Of a stretch of DNA of 64,000 bases, positions 9,268 to 17,967 are shown in pieces. How positions within the stretch are numbered: the stretch's first letter is position 1; every line of letters begins with the position of its first letter. The stretch is taken from NCBI RefSeq assembly GCF_000764225.1, contig NZ_JQED01000040.1:1-64000 (forward strand), read 5' to 3'. The position numbers and the translations under genes are program-made. The notes under the pieces are model-generated. The model saw nothing but the letters and a program-made list of their open reading frames with translations, was not told the origin of the DNA and made no database searches. Origin of the DNA: Colwellia psychrerythraea. Lineage in GTDB: Bacteria; Pseudomonadota; Gammaproteobacteria; Enterobacterales; Alteromonadaceae.

Positions 9268-10633
9268 CACGCAGTCGGCCTGGCAAAAGATCAAGCGCAA
9301 ATATATCTCGGAAAGTCTCGGCCCGTCTAATAAGTTCTGGTCCCTGCTCACCTAATAATATGGTCGCTGGTCTGGGTTGAATAAACTGATTCGACTGGGT
9401 GTGACAATATGCGCCAACATTACCGATACTCAGATGGTCACCAACATTTAGTGCAGGCATCAGTATTTGCTCACGTAATCTATCACTTTGCATACACAAA
9501 GGACCAAAGATATCGACTGGCTTTAATAACCCTCTTTCTTCAGTCGTTGTGGCTGCAACCGTTTTTATTTGATGATTGTAATAACAAACAGTTGGAACTA
9601 AATTTACACCAGCATCAATAATAACCGCACTTCTGCCGCCAACTATCTCTTTCTTTGCAATAACAGTACTTAGAAGTTGTGTTGAGGCATCGACGATGGC
9701 GCGTCCAGGCTCCAGTATCAACGTTGGATTATTGCCAAATAACTCGCTATGTTTTCGTAATTGACCAAAAATATGCTCCGCATAAGGTAGCAGAAAATCA
9801 TTATTTGTACGTTGACTGCCGCCGGGTAAGTCGTACTCAGGTCTGAGAGTATTGGCTGAAGGAAAGCCTCCTCCAATATCAAGACTCGTCGGATTAAGCC
9901 CCAATTCTCTCGCTTGTTTCGCTAATTCTATAAGCTTTTCAACAGCATTAGCGTAAAGTTCATGGACTAAAACAAAGGTACCTACATGACAGTGGAAACC
10001 TTCAAATTGAAGCTTGTTATTACGGGAAATTTTCCTAAGTGCACCTAAACTCTCACCATTTTCATTGTTAAACCCAAACTTGGTCCAAGGATTAGTTCCA
10101 AAACGAAAATTGACCCGGATAGCTACTCTCGCAGGGGTCAATAATTCCTCAGATAGTTGTTCTATGAGTTCAAGTTCATTGAAGTTATCAATATTTACCA
10201 GTGCCCCTTCACTCAGTGCCAATTTCAGTTCTGATTGCGTTTTATGTGGACCATTAAATATAATTTCTTTGCCTGGAATACCTAAGGTGCGTGCCAACTC
10301 ATATTCCATACCGGAAACGACTTCAGCTTGGGCGCCTTCTTGACGAAGAATGGCGCAAACAGCGGGTAAATAGTTCGTTTTTATGGAGTACGCTACCTTG
10401 GTATTAACGTGTTCATCACTAAAGCTGCGTTTAAAATTTTTATAATCTTGACGTAATTTTTGCTCTGACACTACGTAAAGTGGCGAGCCAAACTTGTGCA
10501 GTAAGTCAGCAGTATCCAACGTTAAGGGTTCATCTGCTGCGACCGTTATATTGTGTAGTTGGTGTTTCTCCAAAGCCAAAAATGGCAAAACCTCTATAAC
10601 TGGTCGGTGGTAAGGTTTAAGTGCAATAGTCAT
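9248..10633 (-). CDS. Fold-type III PLP-dependent decarboxylase, diaminopimelate-decarboxylase-like
   Basis: 461 residues from the ATG at 10633 (AAGGAAAG upstream; the frame extends to 10666). It shows the alanine-racemase-fold decarboxylase motifs: PLP lysine in AYSIKTN (near 85), HCHVGT, the phosphate loop GGGFP, EPGRAIVD, the partner-subunit Cys in GPLCMQSD, and GAY near the C-terminus. The Glu normally following that Cys in DAP decarboxylase (CESGD), which reads the distal amino group, is replaced, so the substrate is probably not meso-diaminopimelate. It sits 4 bases after the ATP-grasp stop and overlaps the transporter fusion gene. Likely role: decarboxylating an amino acid or amino-acid conjugate in the pathway. 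Confidence 0.85.
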   Translation of the reverse strand: MTIALKPYHRPVIEVLPFLALEKHQLHNITVAADEPLTLDTADLLHKFGSPLYVVSEQKLRQDYKNFKRSFSDEHVNTKVAYSIKTNYLPAVCAILRQEGAQAEVVSGMEYELARTLGIPGKEIIFNGPHKTQSELKLALSEGALVNIDNFNELELIEQLSEELLTPARVAIRVNFRFGTNPWTKFGFNNENGESLGALRKISRNNKLQFEGFHCHVGTFVLVHELYANAVEKLIELAKQARELGLNPTSLDIGGGFPSANTLRPEYDLPGGSQRTNNDFLLPYAEHIFGQLRKHSELFGNNPTLILEPGRAIVDASTQLLSTVIAKKEIVGGRSAVIIDAGVNLVPTVCYYNHQIKTVAATTTEERGLLKPVDIFGPLCMQSDRLREQILMPALNVGDHLSIGNVGAYCHTQSNQFIQPRPATILLGEQGPELIRRAETFRDIFALDLLPGRLRDDKCQF

Positions 10634-10637
10634 GATA

Positions 10638-12842
10638 TCAACTTTCCTTAATTTGGTCTGAAACAATTCGATTATGATGTAGATATCCCTTGGTCGAGAA
10701 AGAGGCCAATTGATAAGGCTGTAATCGTAATTCAGTCGTACTTCTTACAAATACAAGGTCTGTTTTGTCTGGTTCAGGGGTTATTTCTTCACCTAGTGCA
10801 GTGCGTACAGCCTGTTGGGGATGATTTGATCCTAGCGTGGCAGAGTAGTAAATCCAGCCAGTAAAACGTGGATTGATCTCAATAAGATAAAAGCGGTCTA
10901 GTATTTCGTCCCTAATAAATTCCCCCTCTACTGGCCCTACCCACTTAATTTCTTTTAAGAAACGGGCAAAAGCTGCTTCTAATTCTAATTGAGGCAACCG
11001 CATGGCGCGCCAAGTACTACCTTTAGGGCATAAGCTTAATTTTTTCACCGTTAACATTGTTAGCGGTTCATGCTGATGGTTACAAACCGTTGCTACAGCA
11101 AAACTTGGCCCGCTGATCATTGGCTGAACTAAGACTTCTTTCATTCCATCATAATACAGAGTGTGCCAAGCTGCTTTCGCCTGACTTTCATCAATCACAG
11201 TGACACAAAAAGAGATAGGCCCTTTCACCACGGCAGGTAAACCGACTTTTTTAACGGCTGCTAACACTTCATCTTCATTGCGGGCACTTATAGTTTCTGG
11301 GATCACAAAACCTTGTTGATTCGCCTTATAAATACCGCTAAAGAGCTGTGTTTTACTCCGTTTCTCAAAGCTATCTAGGTTGGGTAATAGAGTATGTACG
11401 CCCAATTCTTTTAACTCATCAGCAAACTTTATAAAAAATGGTATTTCGCCATCCAAACAAGGAATTAATACATCGATGGGCTGCATTTTTATAATTTTTT
11501 TAAGCTGTTCGAATAGGGTATTGTCATTTTCTGTAATAGGTAATTGAAAACAAACATCAAACAACTCTTTGTTATATGCCCCAGAGTCAAATGTGCCATA
11601 ACAAAGGCCAATTAAATGTAAACCACCAGAGGCGCTTCGTAACGCTCTGGCAACGCCAATACCTGAATTAACAAGATCAAAACTACTCGTGCCGGTTACC
11701 GCAACACGCACTCCGTCAGACTGACCTATTGATGTGTTGCTATTGTAGATTCTTGATTGTGCGTTATCTATTTCCTTCACATTTATGTGGCCATGGCGAT
11801 CTAAATGTTGCATATCATCGAGTGGCACTGCTGCTTCAGTAATACTACGAACTAACAATGGGGCATCATTTGTTCTATTTTCAGGGATTATCGTGCTATC
11901 TATCTCAGGCTCGGTTAATAGTTGAAGTAGTTCTACAGCTAAGTTTTTATTGGCCCAATGACCTAGCATACACCAATCAGGTAGAGAGGATTTAACACCT
12001 TCTAAAAAGTAAATTGAACCGCCTGTTGGGTGGATCAAGTCTAAAGTTATAGGTCCACGAGCATCTAGCTTTTTGATGATCTCCAGTCCTTGGGACTCTA
12101 ACTCAGGACTATCAATAATGCTGCTGCAAACCGAATGGCCATTACTGTTGATAGCCAGTTTTCTACATGAAAGATTATCAACTCGCTCACCATCTTGATT
12201 AATAAGACAAGACAACGAGTAAGCCTCACCCGCAATGCGGGCCTGCAAAAGTACGCCAGACCGTCGATCTCGCTCAAGTACCGCAGATGAAAAACGTAAT
12301 ACCTGTTCCGCGTTATAGGCAATTAGTTCTAATTCGGCGCCTTTGACGAGAACAGGATAACCTAGATGATCGGCATAATGGGCTACTTCATGTAAATGGT
12401 GTGCAATCAAACTGTGTGGATACGCAATATGATGTTGGTGTAGATAGGAGGCTAAGGTGAGTGACCCCAATTGAGCAACTTTATCGGCATTGGGTACTAG
12501 TGTATCTATGTTATTTTTTCTAAGTCGCTCTGCCAATCTTGCAGTAGCAGCAATATCTTGCTCTAAGCATGGAATGAAAGCAGTAAACCCCAATTTTTTT
12601 TGAGCATGGAGTAAACTTGAATAAAACGCCTCATCTCCTTTAAGCGGACTGTGAATCCGTGTCACTGTATCAACCAAGCCAGGCTGCCATGCCCCCGTCA
12701 TCGCCGAATCATCAACTAACGCATCAATAGTCAGCGGTCCCTGCCAACCTGCACGTAATGCTCTGGCGACACTTGCTCCTGCATGTGGAATATCAAGGCC
12801 ACCAAAACCAGTAATGGCAACTCGAGTATTAGAAGTTTTCAT
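10638..12842 (-). CDS. Tandem ATP-grasp ligase (CarB-like duplication, first half degenerate)
   Basis: 734 residues from the ATG at 12842, which has AGGA 8 bases upstream and overlaps the PqqD stop; the frame extends to 12887. Two homologous halves are visible: both begin RVAxTG (near residues 7 and 380) and contain IPCLxxxI and GxPxxVKG. The second half keeps the metal/ATP motif EINPRF (655-660); the first has LEGVKSS there (279-285), losing the Asn and Arg. The enzyme should activate a carboxylate with ATP and couple it to an amine, with the C-terminal half catalytic. Next to a PqqD-like protein it suggests peptide-bond or isopeptide chemistry, but the substrates are unknown. Confidence 0.85.
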   Translation of the reverse strand: MKTSNTRVAITGFGGLDIPHAGASVARALRAGWQGPLTIDALVDDSAMTGAWQPGLVDTVTRIHSPLKGDEAFYSSLLHAQKKLGFTAFIPCLEQDIAATARLAERLRKNNIDTLVPNADKVAQLGSLTLASYLHQHHIAYPHSLIAHHLHEVAHYADHLGYPVLVKGAELELIAYNAEQVLRFSSAVLERDRRSGVLLQARIAGEAYSLSCLINQDGERVDNLSCRKLAINSNGHSVCSSIIDSPELESQGLEIIKKLDARGPITLDLIHPTGGSIYFLEGVKSSLPDWCMLGHWANKNLAVELLQLLTEPEIDSTIIPENRTNDAPLLVRSITEAAVPLDDMQHLDRHGHINVKEIDNAQSRIYNSNTSIGQSDGVRVAVTGTSSFDLVNSGIGVARALRSASGGLHLIGLCYGTFDSGAYNKELFDVCFQLPITENDNTLFEQLKKIIKMQPIDVLIPCLDGEIPFFIKFADELKELGVHTLLPNLDSFEKRSKTQLFSGIYKANQQGFVIPETISARNEDEVLAAVKKVGLPAVVKGPISFCVTVIDESQAKAAWHTLYYDGMKEVLVQPMISGPSFAVATVCNHQHEPLTMLTVKKLSLCPKGSTWRAMRLPQLELEAAFARFLKEIKWVGPVEGEFIRDEILDRFYLIEINPRFTGWIYYSATLGSNHPQQAVRTALGEEITPEPDKTDLVFVRSTTELRLQPYQLASFSTKGYLHHNRIVSDQIKES

Positions 12843-13137
12843 AAACAAATCCTGTACCACTGAGTTGTTGAATGAAAAGTAGTGCATCTTGTCGTGCTTC
12901 TATCACCGACACATCGAATCGACTGGTCAAGGCATCAGCTAATTGGTCGCAGGTGGTACCATTTTGCAAGGCAACCAACAAGACACCTGCACTATCATTA
13001 CAGGTACAAATAGCTCCGCTGCGGTTATCTATCAATACCCACTCATTTTCCTCAAGTCCTGGCTCTAGCGAGACCCAAGAACGCAGTGCAAATTGTTGAG
13101 GAATAGTAGTCGACTCTCTATTGGTAAAACTATTCAT
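12829..13137 (-). CDS. PqqD-family peptide-binding protein (RiPP recognition element)
   Basis: A 102-residue protein with the PqqD/RRE winged-helix pattern: a first strand with WVLIDNRSGAICTCNDSAG, then VLLVALQNGTTCDQLADAL and a recognition helix VIEARQDALLFIQQL. PqqD-type domains bind the leader of a ribosomal precursor peptide and present it to a modifying enzyme. It has a good ribosome site (GGGAAAG) and its end overlaps the ATP-grasp start by 14 bases, so the two proteins probably work together. Its usual partner, a radical-SAM enzyme, is absent here. Family call likely; function in this pathway inferred. Confidence 0.75.
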   Translation of the reverse strand: MNSFTNRESTTIPQQFALRSWVSLEPGLEENEWVLIDNRSGAICTCNDSAGVLLVALQNGTTCDQLADALTSRFDVSVIEARQDALLFIQQLSGTGFVYENF

Positions 13138-13229
13138 AATACTTTCCCTTTTGTACCTGAAATGTATAAATTTTTATTTTTAACCAAAATGTAACTGCTA
13201 GTTTTATTTACTAAAATAACCCGAAAGGC

Positions 13230-13508
13230 TTAGCCATAATCAGCCAGGTACCTGTCGTTCTCTACGGATAAATCTTGAAGTCCTGGTAATTTGTCGATGG
13301 AATTTACATATTTAAACGGTGAAAAGTTGATAACAAATACGAAATAGCGCTCTAATTTATATAGGTATATGCCAATTGGCGGCGACATATTTAATTGAAA
13401 CCGTAAGAAATGATAAAAAAAGATTAGAAGTTTAGATGTTGTCTGCGGCAGAATTTTCGCCGCTAATAATGCTGATTGATGACAGGTAGTGAGAAAATAT
13501 TGACTCAT
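13230..13508 (-). CDS. Orphan 92-residue protein heading the PqqD/ATP-grasp operon (possible precursor peptide)
   Basis: This frame starts at an ATG with a strong GGGGG ribosome site 7 bases upstream and ends 92 bases before the PqqD gene on the same strand. The protein is aromatic and hydrophobic in the middle (LLIFFYHFLRF, RYFVFVINF) and acidic/polar at the C-terminus (ENDRYLADYG). I recognise no family. Its position and the PqqD neighbour make a precursor-peptide role possible, but it lacks a Gly-Gly or similar cleavage site and a repetitive core. It could instead be a small structural protein or not be translated. Confidence 0.4.
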   Translation of the reverse strand: MSQYFLTTCHQSALLAAKILPQTTSKLLIFFYHFLRFQLNMSPPIGIYLYKLERYFVFVINFSPFKYVNSIDKLPGLQDLSVENDRYLADYG

Positions 13509-14178
13509 AATAATACCCCCAATGTGTGTAAATAAATCTATATCTACCCTTCAAACAGCAACATACATTGGTAAAGTAAATATTTATTACTAATTTACAA
13601 AAAGTTTAGCCTAAAAGAGCGTTTTTGCAATTGATTGAATCATTCAGTAAAGGGAGGAAGTAGAAAGATATTCAAGAAGGTCTGATTAAGTGTCATCTCA
13701 ACATATTTTATATAAACATTACTTTACATAACTTTTATTGAATTTAAATAGCAAAAGTAACGTATAAATCAAGGTAAGAATTTTTTAGCTAATTTTATTA
13801 ATTTTTGTATTATTTTACTGCTCTTCAGTAAACATTTTACGGAAACAGTGTTTATCCAACACACATATTTTACTTATAACAATACTAAATTAGACAGTAT
13901 TACTTGATGTATTTTTAATACAGTCAATCCAATTCAATATACTGTAATAAAAGAATAATCATTTGTTTAAATACCGCATCTTTTTTGATGTATGTCAATT
14001 GAACTCTTTAAAATGAGCTTTAGGCTAAAGACATTGGTATTTTTGCTAATGGTGTATTACTTTTAAAGTAATAAGGCGTTATGTTCAATTTTCCCCAAAT
14101 AAAGATTTTATCTTAACTTTAACCTTATGGGATATTTACGATTGGACTCGTTCACCCAGTTTAAGGAATTGCCCTTTC
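13509..14178. other. Intergenic region, 670 bases, divergent promoters
   Basis: Strongly AT-rich space between the minus-strand biosynthetic operon and the plus-strand GGDEF gene. It must carry both promoters. I see a small perfect hairpin CTTTAG-G-CTAAAG (14018-14030) and runs of A/T, but no gene or known RNA. Confidence 0.5.
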
Positions 14179-15447
14179 ATGCAAGAAGTAAAAGATTCGC
14201 AGCAAAAGCTTGAGTTTTATGCTGTTATTTCACTGATATTTATAACAATAATTATCTCTGCATTACTGTTTCTTGATATAGATAAACATAAAGTAATCAA
14301 CTTAAATACTGCAGACATTAAGGTTGTAGATGATCGCGTAGCATTAGGCGCATCTATTGCGACTGTAGTAAAAACTAATCATGGCCTTAAATTTAGTTGT
14401 CAAATATCAAATTCTCACCTTGATCAGCCTTATTGTGAATTAATAGTAAACCTACAAGACTTAAGTAAACAAAAGCCTTTCACAGGGTTAGATTTATCAA
14501 ATTATCAGCAAATAGGTTTATGGATAGAACATAATCACCCGACACAACCTGGCACCCGCGTTGAATTACGAAACTTTAATTCCAGTTACGCTACGCAGCA
14601 AAATAACGTAATTTTAAAGCCAAATTCATTGGAGTATTTAGAAGCTTATGTTGCCAACCCAGTTTGGCTTAAGCTATCTGATTTTTCAATACCTCAGTGG
14701 TGGAACAATAGTCATAACTTAACACTAAATAATGGCGGAACTGATTTTTCAAACATCTATTCAATTGCTATTGCACCGAGTACAAAAGTACAACAAGGAA
14801 ATTATCAACTCATTGTTAAACGCATTGAATTAAAAGGGAAATACATTGGAAACACAACGCTCATAGCATTGTTGATAATGTTATGGAGTATCGCTATTGG
14901 TTATGTCATTCGCCGTTTGGTGCCAGCAAAAAAAATACTGATTGAAACACCAGAACAATCGAGCCATCCCATTGAATTTGGAGCTATGAGGTGCCCTTTA
15001 ACAGGCGCACTCAATCGTATTGGATTGCGTAAATGTTTTGACCAACTAACACCAAGTGATTTACACAAATTAAGCATTATTTTTATTAACATTGATTACT
15101 TTGAGGATCTGTACCCTAACTATGGTCAACAAACAGCAGACAAAATTTTACAGAAGTTTGTCAAAAACATTGATAAAACATGCCGCTCCAGTGATACAGT
15201 AGCTCGGTGGAATACTGAAGAGTTTTTATTAGTATGCCCTGACACTGATTTATCTCAAGCAGTTGATGTTGCTGATAAAATCAGAGTAACCATCCAGGAA
15301 GCCAGTTGGCCAAATGATATTAAAATTACCTGTAGTTCAGGGGTTGCACAAATGTATGATGAAGATCTTAATGATTTAATTGCTCGTGCAAATAAAGCAC
15401 TATCTAAGGCAAAAATTACTGGCAGTAATAAAACAGCAGCAGCTTAA
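14179..15447 (+). CDS. Membrane-bound GGDEF-domain protein with a degenerate active site
   Basis: 422 residues: N-terminal helix (about 15-35), an extracytoplasmic domain (about 40-220) resembling carbohydrate-binding-like sensor folds, a second helix (about 225-245), then a GGDEF domain (about 270-415). The domain keeps PLTGALNR, FINIDYFEDLYPNYGQQTAD and the tail SSGVAQ, but the signature is ARWNTEEF instead of RxGGEEF. The two Gly that hold GTP are Asn-Thr, so cyclase activity is unlikely; a c-di-GMP or GTP sensing role is more plausible (inference). Single gene, not in an operon. Confidence 0.85.
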   Translation: MQEVKDSQQKLEFYAVISLIFITIIISALLFLDIDKHKVINLNTADIKVVDDRVALGASIATVVKTNHGLKFSCQISNSHLDQPYCELIVNLQDLSKQKPFTGLDLSNYQQIGLWIEHNHPTQPGTRVELRNFNSSYATQQNNVILKPNSLEYLEAYVANPVWLKLSDFSIPQWWNNSHNLTLNNGGTDFSNIYSIAIAPSTKVQQGNYQLIVKRIELKGKYIGNTTLIALLIMLWSIAIGYVIRRLVPAKKILIETPEQSSHPIEFGAMRCPLTGALNRIGLRKCFDQLTPSDLHKLSIIFINIDYFEDLYPNYGQQTADKILQKFVKNIDKTCRSSDTVARWNTEEFLLVCPDTDLSQAVDVADKIRVTIQEASWPNDIKITCSSGVAQMYDEDLNDLIARANKALSKAKITGSNKTAAA

Positions 15448-15490
15448 CGATATACCGAGCTAAGAAGTTACAGATCTCACTCAGTAATCT

Positions 15491-15652
15491 AACCTGAGCT
15501 CGGCTTAACAAATGTTTATCTAGCAACTATTCTTCCTAACTTCTGCGTTAAATTTACTTGCAATAGCTCTGCTATTGACGCGAAAATTGCCTTGAATTAA
15601 GAAAAACTATTAAGCCAGAAACTCATCAGAATAGTTTATGTAGATATTTCGA
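15491..15652. repeat. Dispersed intergenic repeat, copy 1 (about 162 bases)
   Basis: Starts AACCTGAGCTCGGCTTAACA and is clearly related along its whole length to the segment at 60030-60191 (same orientation, roughly 80-85% identical by eye). Its centre contains the hairpin CAATAGC-TCT-GCTATTG followed by GACGCG; a wider, weaker pairing of TTCTTCCTAA with TTAAGAAAAAC surrounds it. No reading frame. Lies between two convergent genes. Confidence 0.8.
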
Positions 15653-15657
15653 TGATA

Positions 15658-16833
15658 TTAAGGATATAACAAATACGGTTCACGTTTTTGCATAAAATCA
15701 ATAATAGCCGCTCGCCAACTTAATTTAATTTGCTCAGCACTTTGACCTGCCATAATGGCTTTTCTTAATTTATCCGTACCTGCCAATTTATCCATAAATT
15801 TTGGACTACTAAAAAAAGTAGTTTCCTGTTTTGCAAAAGCGTTATACCAGCGTAGGATAAAACGTAAATCTAAACCATGACTAACCACTTCGCGAAGATC
15901 TTCTCCTTGCAAGCTAACATTCATAAATTTAGGATTGCTCGCAGCTCCAGGCATTGAAACGGGAGTAAAACGAAAATCTCCAATATGTATATTGTCATGA
16001 CCGATCACCTGAAATGGAAAAGGTGTTCCACGACCAATACTTACCGGTGTAGCTTCGAAAAATGCTAATGAGGGATATAAAGCTATTGAATGCGCATTTG
16101 GCAAGTTAGGGCTTGGTTTTTTCGGTAGATGATAAGCCATTTCTCTTTGATAGTTTTTTACTTTATAAACGCTGAGATTAAGTTCATTTTTACTTGTTAA
16201 CCAACCTTCCCCTTTAATCATTTGCGCGAGCTCAGCCACAGTCATTCCATGTAATAACGGTATTGTATGCATACCAACGAATGAACGAAATTCTTTTTCA
16301 AGTACAGGACCATCAACAAATGCCCCATTTGGGTTTGGTCTGTCTAACACAATGAATTTGATCCCTGCATCAGCTGCAGCTTCCATCATATAATGCATCG
16401 TACTGATATACGTATAAAAACGTACACCCACATCTTGAATATCAAAAACAATTACATCAAGTTTTTTTAACGTTGCTAACGTGGGTTTTCTATTTTTACC
16501 ATACAATGAAATTAATGGTATGCCAGTTTTACTATCAACACTTGAATCAAATTTTTCGCCGGCATCATGGTTACCACGAAAACCGTGCTCGGGCGCAAAG
16601 ATAGTCTTAATATCAACGTTATTTTTCAATAAAACATCAACTAAATGTTCTTTGAATACCGCAGAAGTTTGATTGACGACTAACCCTACTCTTTTCCCTG
16701 TTAATTCAGGTAAGTACTGTTCAACTTGCTCTGCTCCTACCACGATTTGATTTATATTTGCTTGTAAGCTGAAAGAGAATAGATAAAAGCTAATAAATGT
16801 GGCAACTACTTTGGTAATAAGCACTAATTTCAT
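15658..16833 (-). CDS. namZ: Exo-beta-N-acetylmuramidase, DUF1343/NamZ family
   Basis: A secreted enzyme of the DUF1343 family, whose member NamZ removes terminal N-acetylmuramic acid from peptidoglycan fragments. Signal peptide from MKLVLITKVV to SLQA; then LVVNQTSAV, the conserved FAPEHGFRGNHDAGE, DIQDVGVRFYTYISTMHY and VLDRPNPNG, and the C-terminal RWYNAF and LLYP segments. The mature length of about 370 residues fits. I prefer the ATG at 16833 (gives a clean signal peptide, 7 bases after the murQ stop); 16848 or 16884 are possible. It lies directly downstream of murQ, which uses the muramic acid it frees after uptake and phosphorylation, so the pair forms a cell-wall recycling operon. Confidence 0.88.
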   Translation of the reverse strand: MKLVLITKVVATFISFYLFSFSLQANINQIVVGAEQVEQYLPELTGKRVGLVVNQTSAVFKEHLVDVLLKNNVDIKTIFAPEHGFRGNHDAGEKFDSSVDSKTGIPLISLYGKNRKPTLATLKKLDVIVFDIQDVGVRFYTYISTMHYMMEAAADAGIKFIVLDRPNPNGAFVDGPVLEKEFRSFVGMHTIPLLHGMTVAELAQMIKGEGWLTSKNELNLSVYKVKNYQREMAYHLPKKPSPNLPNAHSIALYPSLAFFEATPVSIGRGTPFPFQVIGHDNIHIGDFRFTPVSMPGAASNPKFMNVSLQGEDLREVVSHGLDLRFILRWYNAFAKQETTFFSSPKFMDKLAGTDKLRKAIMAGQSAEQIKLSWRAAIIDFMQKREPYLLYP

Positions 16834-16840
16834 CAATGTT

Positions 16841-17770
16841 TCACTCATTTGCTTGGTGTTCGACCGCTTTTCGTAAAAAGCCATTTTTCTTGGCTAACGC
16901 AGCCTCTGCTTGAGGATAATCTAAACCTGTTAACACCATTAAACTGGCAAGCTTTGTTTGATTTTTTGCTTGAGATAATGCTTTCTCTGCCGTAGCAAAA
17001 TCACACTCTGTTGCCTGCATCACAATGCGAACAGCGCGCGCATAAAGCTTTTCATTACTGGCATTCACATCAATCATTAAGTTTTGATAACTTTTGCCAC
17101 TTCGGATCATGCTCGCAGTACTTAGCATATTTAAAATAAGTTTTTGTGCAGTACCTGATTTCATTCGAGTAGAGCCCGTAAGAGCTTCTGCGCCAACGAC
17201 CGCGCAGATATTAATATCAGTATTCTGAGCGTAAAGGCTATTAGGGCTACAACTAATACCGATCACTTTTGCCTCCTGCTCACGGGCATAAGCCATCGCT
17301 GATAAGACATAAGGCGTGCGTCCACTGGCAGCTATACCCACAACCACATCTTTATGAGATAAGTTAACTGCTTTCAGATCATCAATAGCAAGTTCTCTAT
17401 TATCTTCAGCACCCTCCACCGCTTTATACATAGCACCATCGCCACCTGCTAGAATACCTATGACTTGATCATTGGACACACTGAAAGTGGGTGGGCACTC
17501 AACGGCATCAAGTACACCAAGTCGGCCACTCGTACCTGCACCGATATAAATTAACCGACCGCCAGCGGCGAAAGCGTCAACAATCAGGTCAACCCCTTTA
17601 GATATTTCAGGTAGCAGCAGGCCCACAATCGCAGCGACTTTTTGATCTTCTGTATTTATTTTTTTAAGTACACCAAGAGAATCAAGTAAGTCTATATCCA
17701 GCGTGTTGGGGTTTTGCCCTTCTGTTGTTATATTGTTCAGCTCATTAACTAACTTTGCTTGCGTGTTCAT
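16841..17770 (-). CDS. murQ: N-acetylmuramic acid 6-phosphate etherase
   Basis: Cleaves the lactyl ether of MurNAc 6-phosphate to give GlcNAc 6-phosphate and D-lactate in peptidoglycan recycling (cytoplasm). 309 residues, normal length. SIS-domain motifs are present: YIGAGTSGRLGVLDAVECPPTF (contains the catalytic Glu), GIAASGRTPYV, GSTRMKSGTAQK and the C-terminal AKKNGFLRKAV. The gene comes first in the murQ-namZ operon. No AnmK or MurP gene is adjacent, so uptake or phosphorylation of MurNAc must be encoded elsewhere. Confidence 0.96.
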   Translation of the reverse strand: MNTQAKLVNELNNITTEGQNPNTLDIDLLDSLGVLKKINTEDQKVAAIVGLLLPEISKGVDLIVDAFAAGGRLIYIGAGTSGRLGVLDAVECPPTFSVSNDQVIGILAGGDGAMYKAVEGAEDNRELAIDDLKAVNLSHKDVVVGIAASGRTPYVLSAMAYAREQEAKVIGISCSPNSLYAQNTDINICAVVGAEALTGSTRMKSGTAQKLILNMLSTASMIRSGKSYQNLMIDVNASNEKLYARAVRIVMQATECDFATAEKALSQAKNQTKLASLMVLTGLDYPQAEAALAKKNGFLRKAVEHQANE

Positions 17771-17967
17771 GAAGTTTTCTCATTAAGGTGAATAGGGGTG
17801 TTTTCAATCTGCTATAACTTAATCACTTAACCACAAATTTTACGATTAAGATAAAGCGCACAATAATTATCATGGTACACTGATAACTCTTAATAAATAG
17901 AAAAATAAGTGACAATTATATCGTTGTCCCACTTTATTTTCCCGCACTAGTCATCAGTTGAAATCAC

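Noticed and set aside
10014..10343. Plus-strand frame opposite the decarboxylase gene
   Set aside because: Antisense shadow; the minus-strand frame carries all the conserved decarboxylase motifs.
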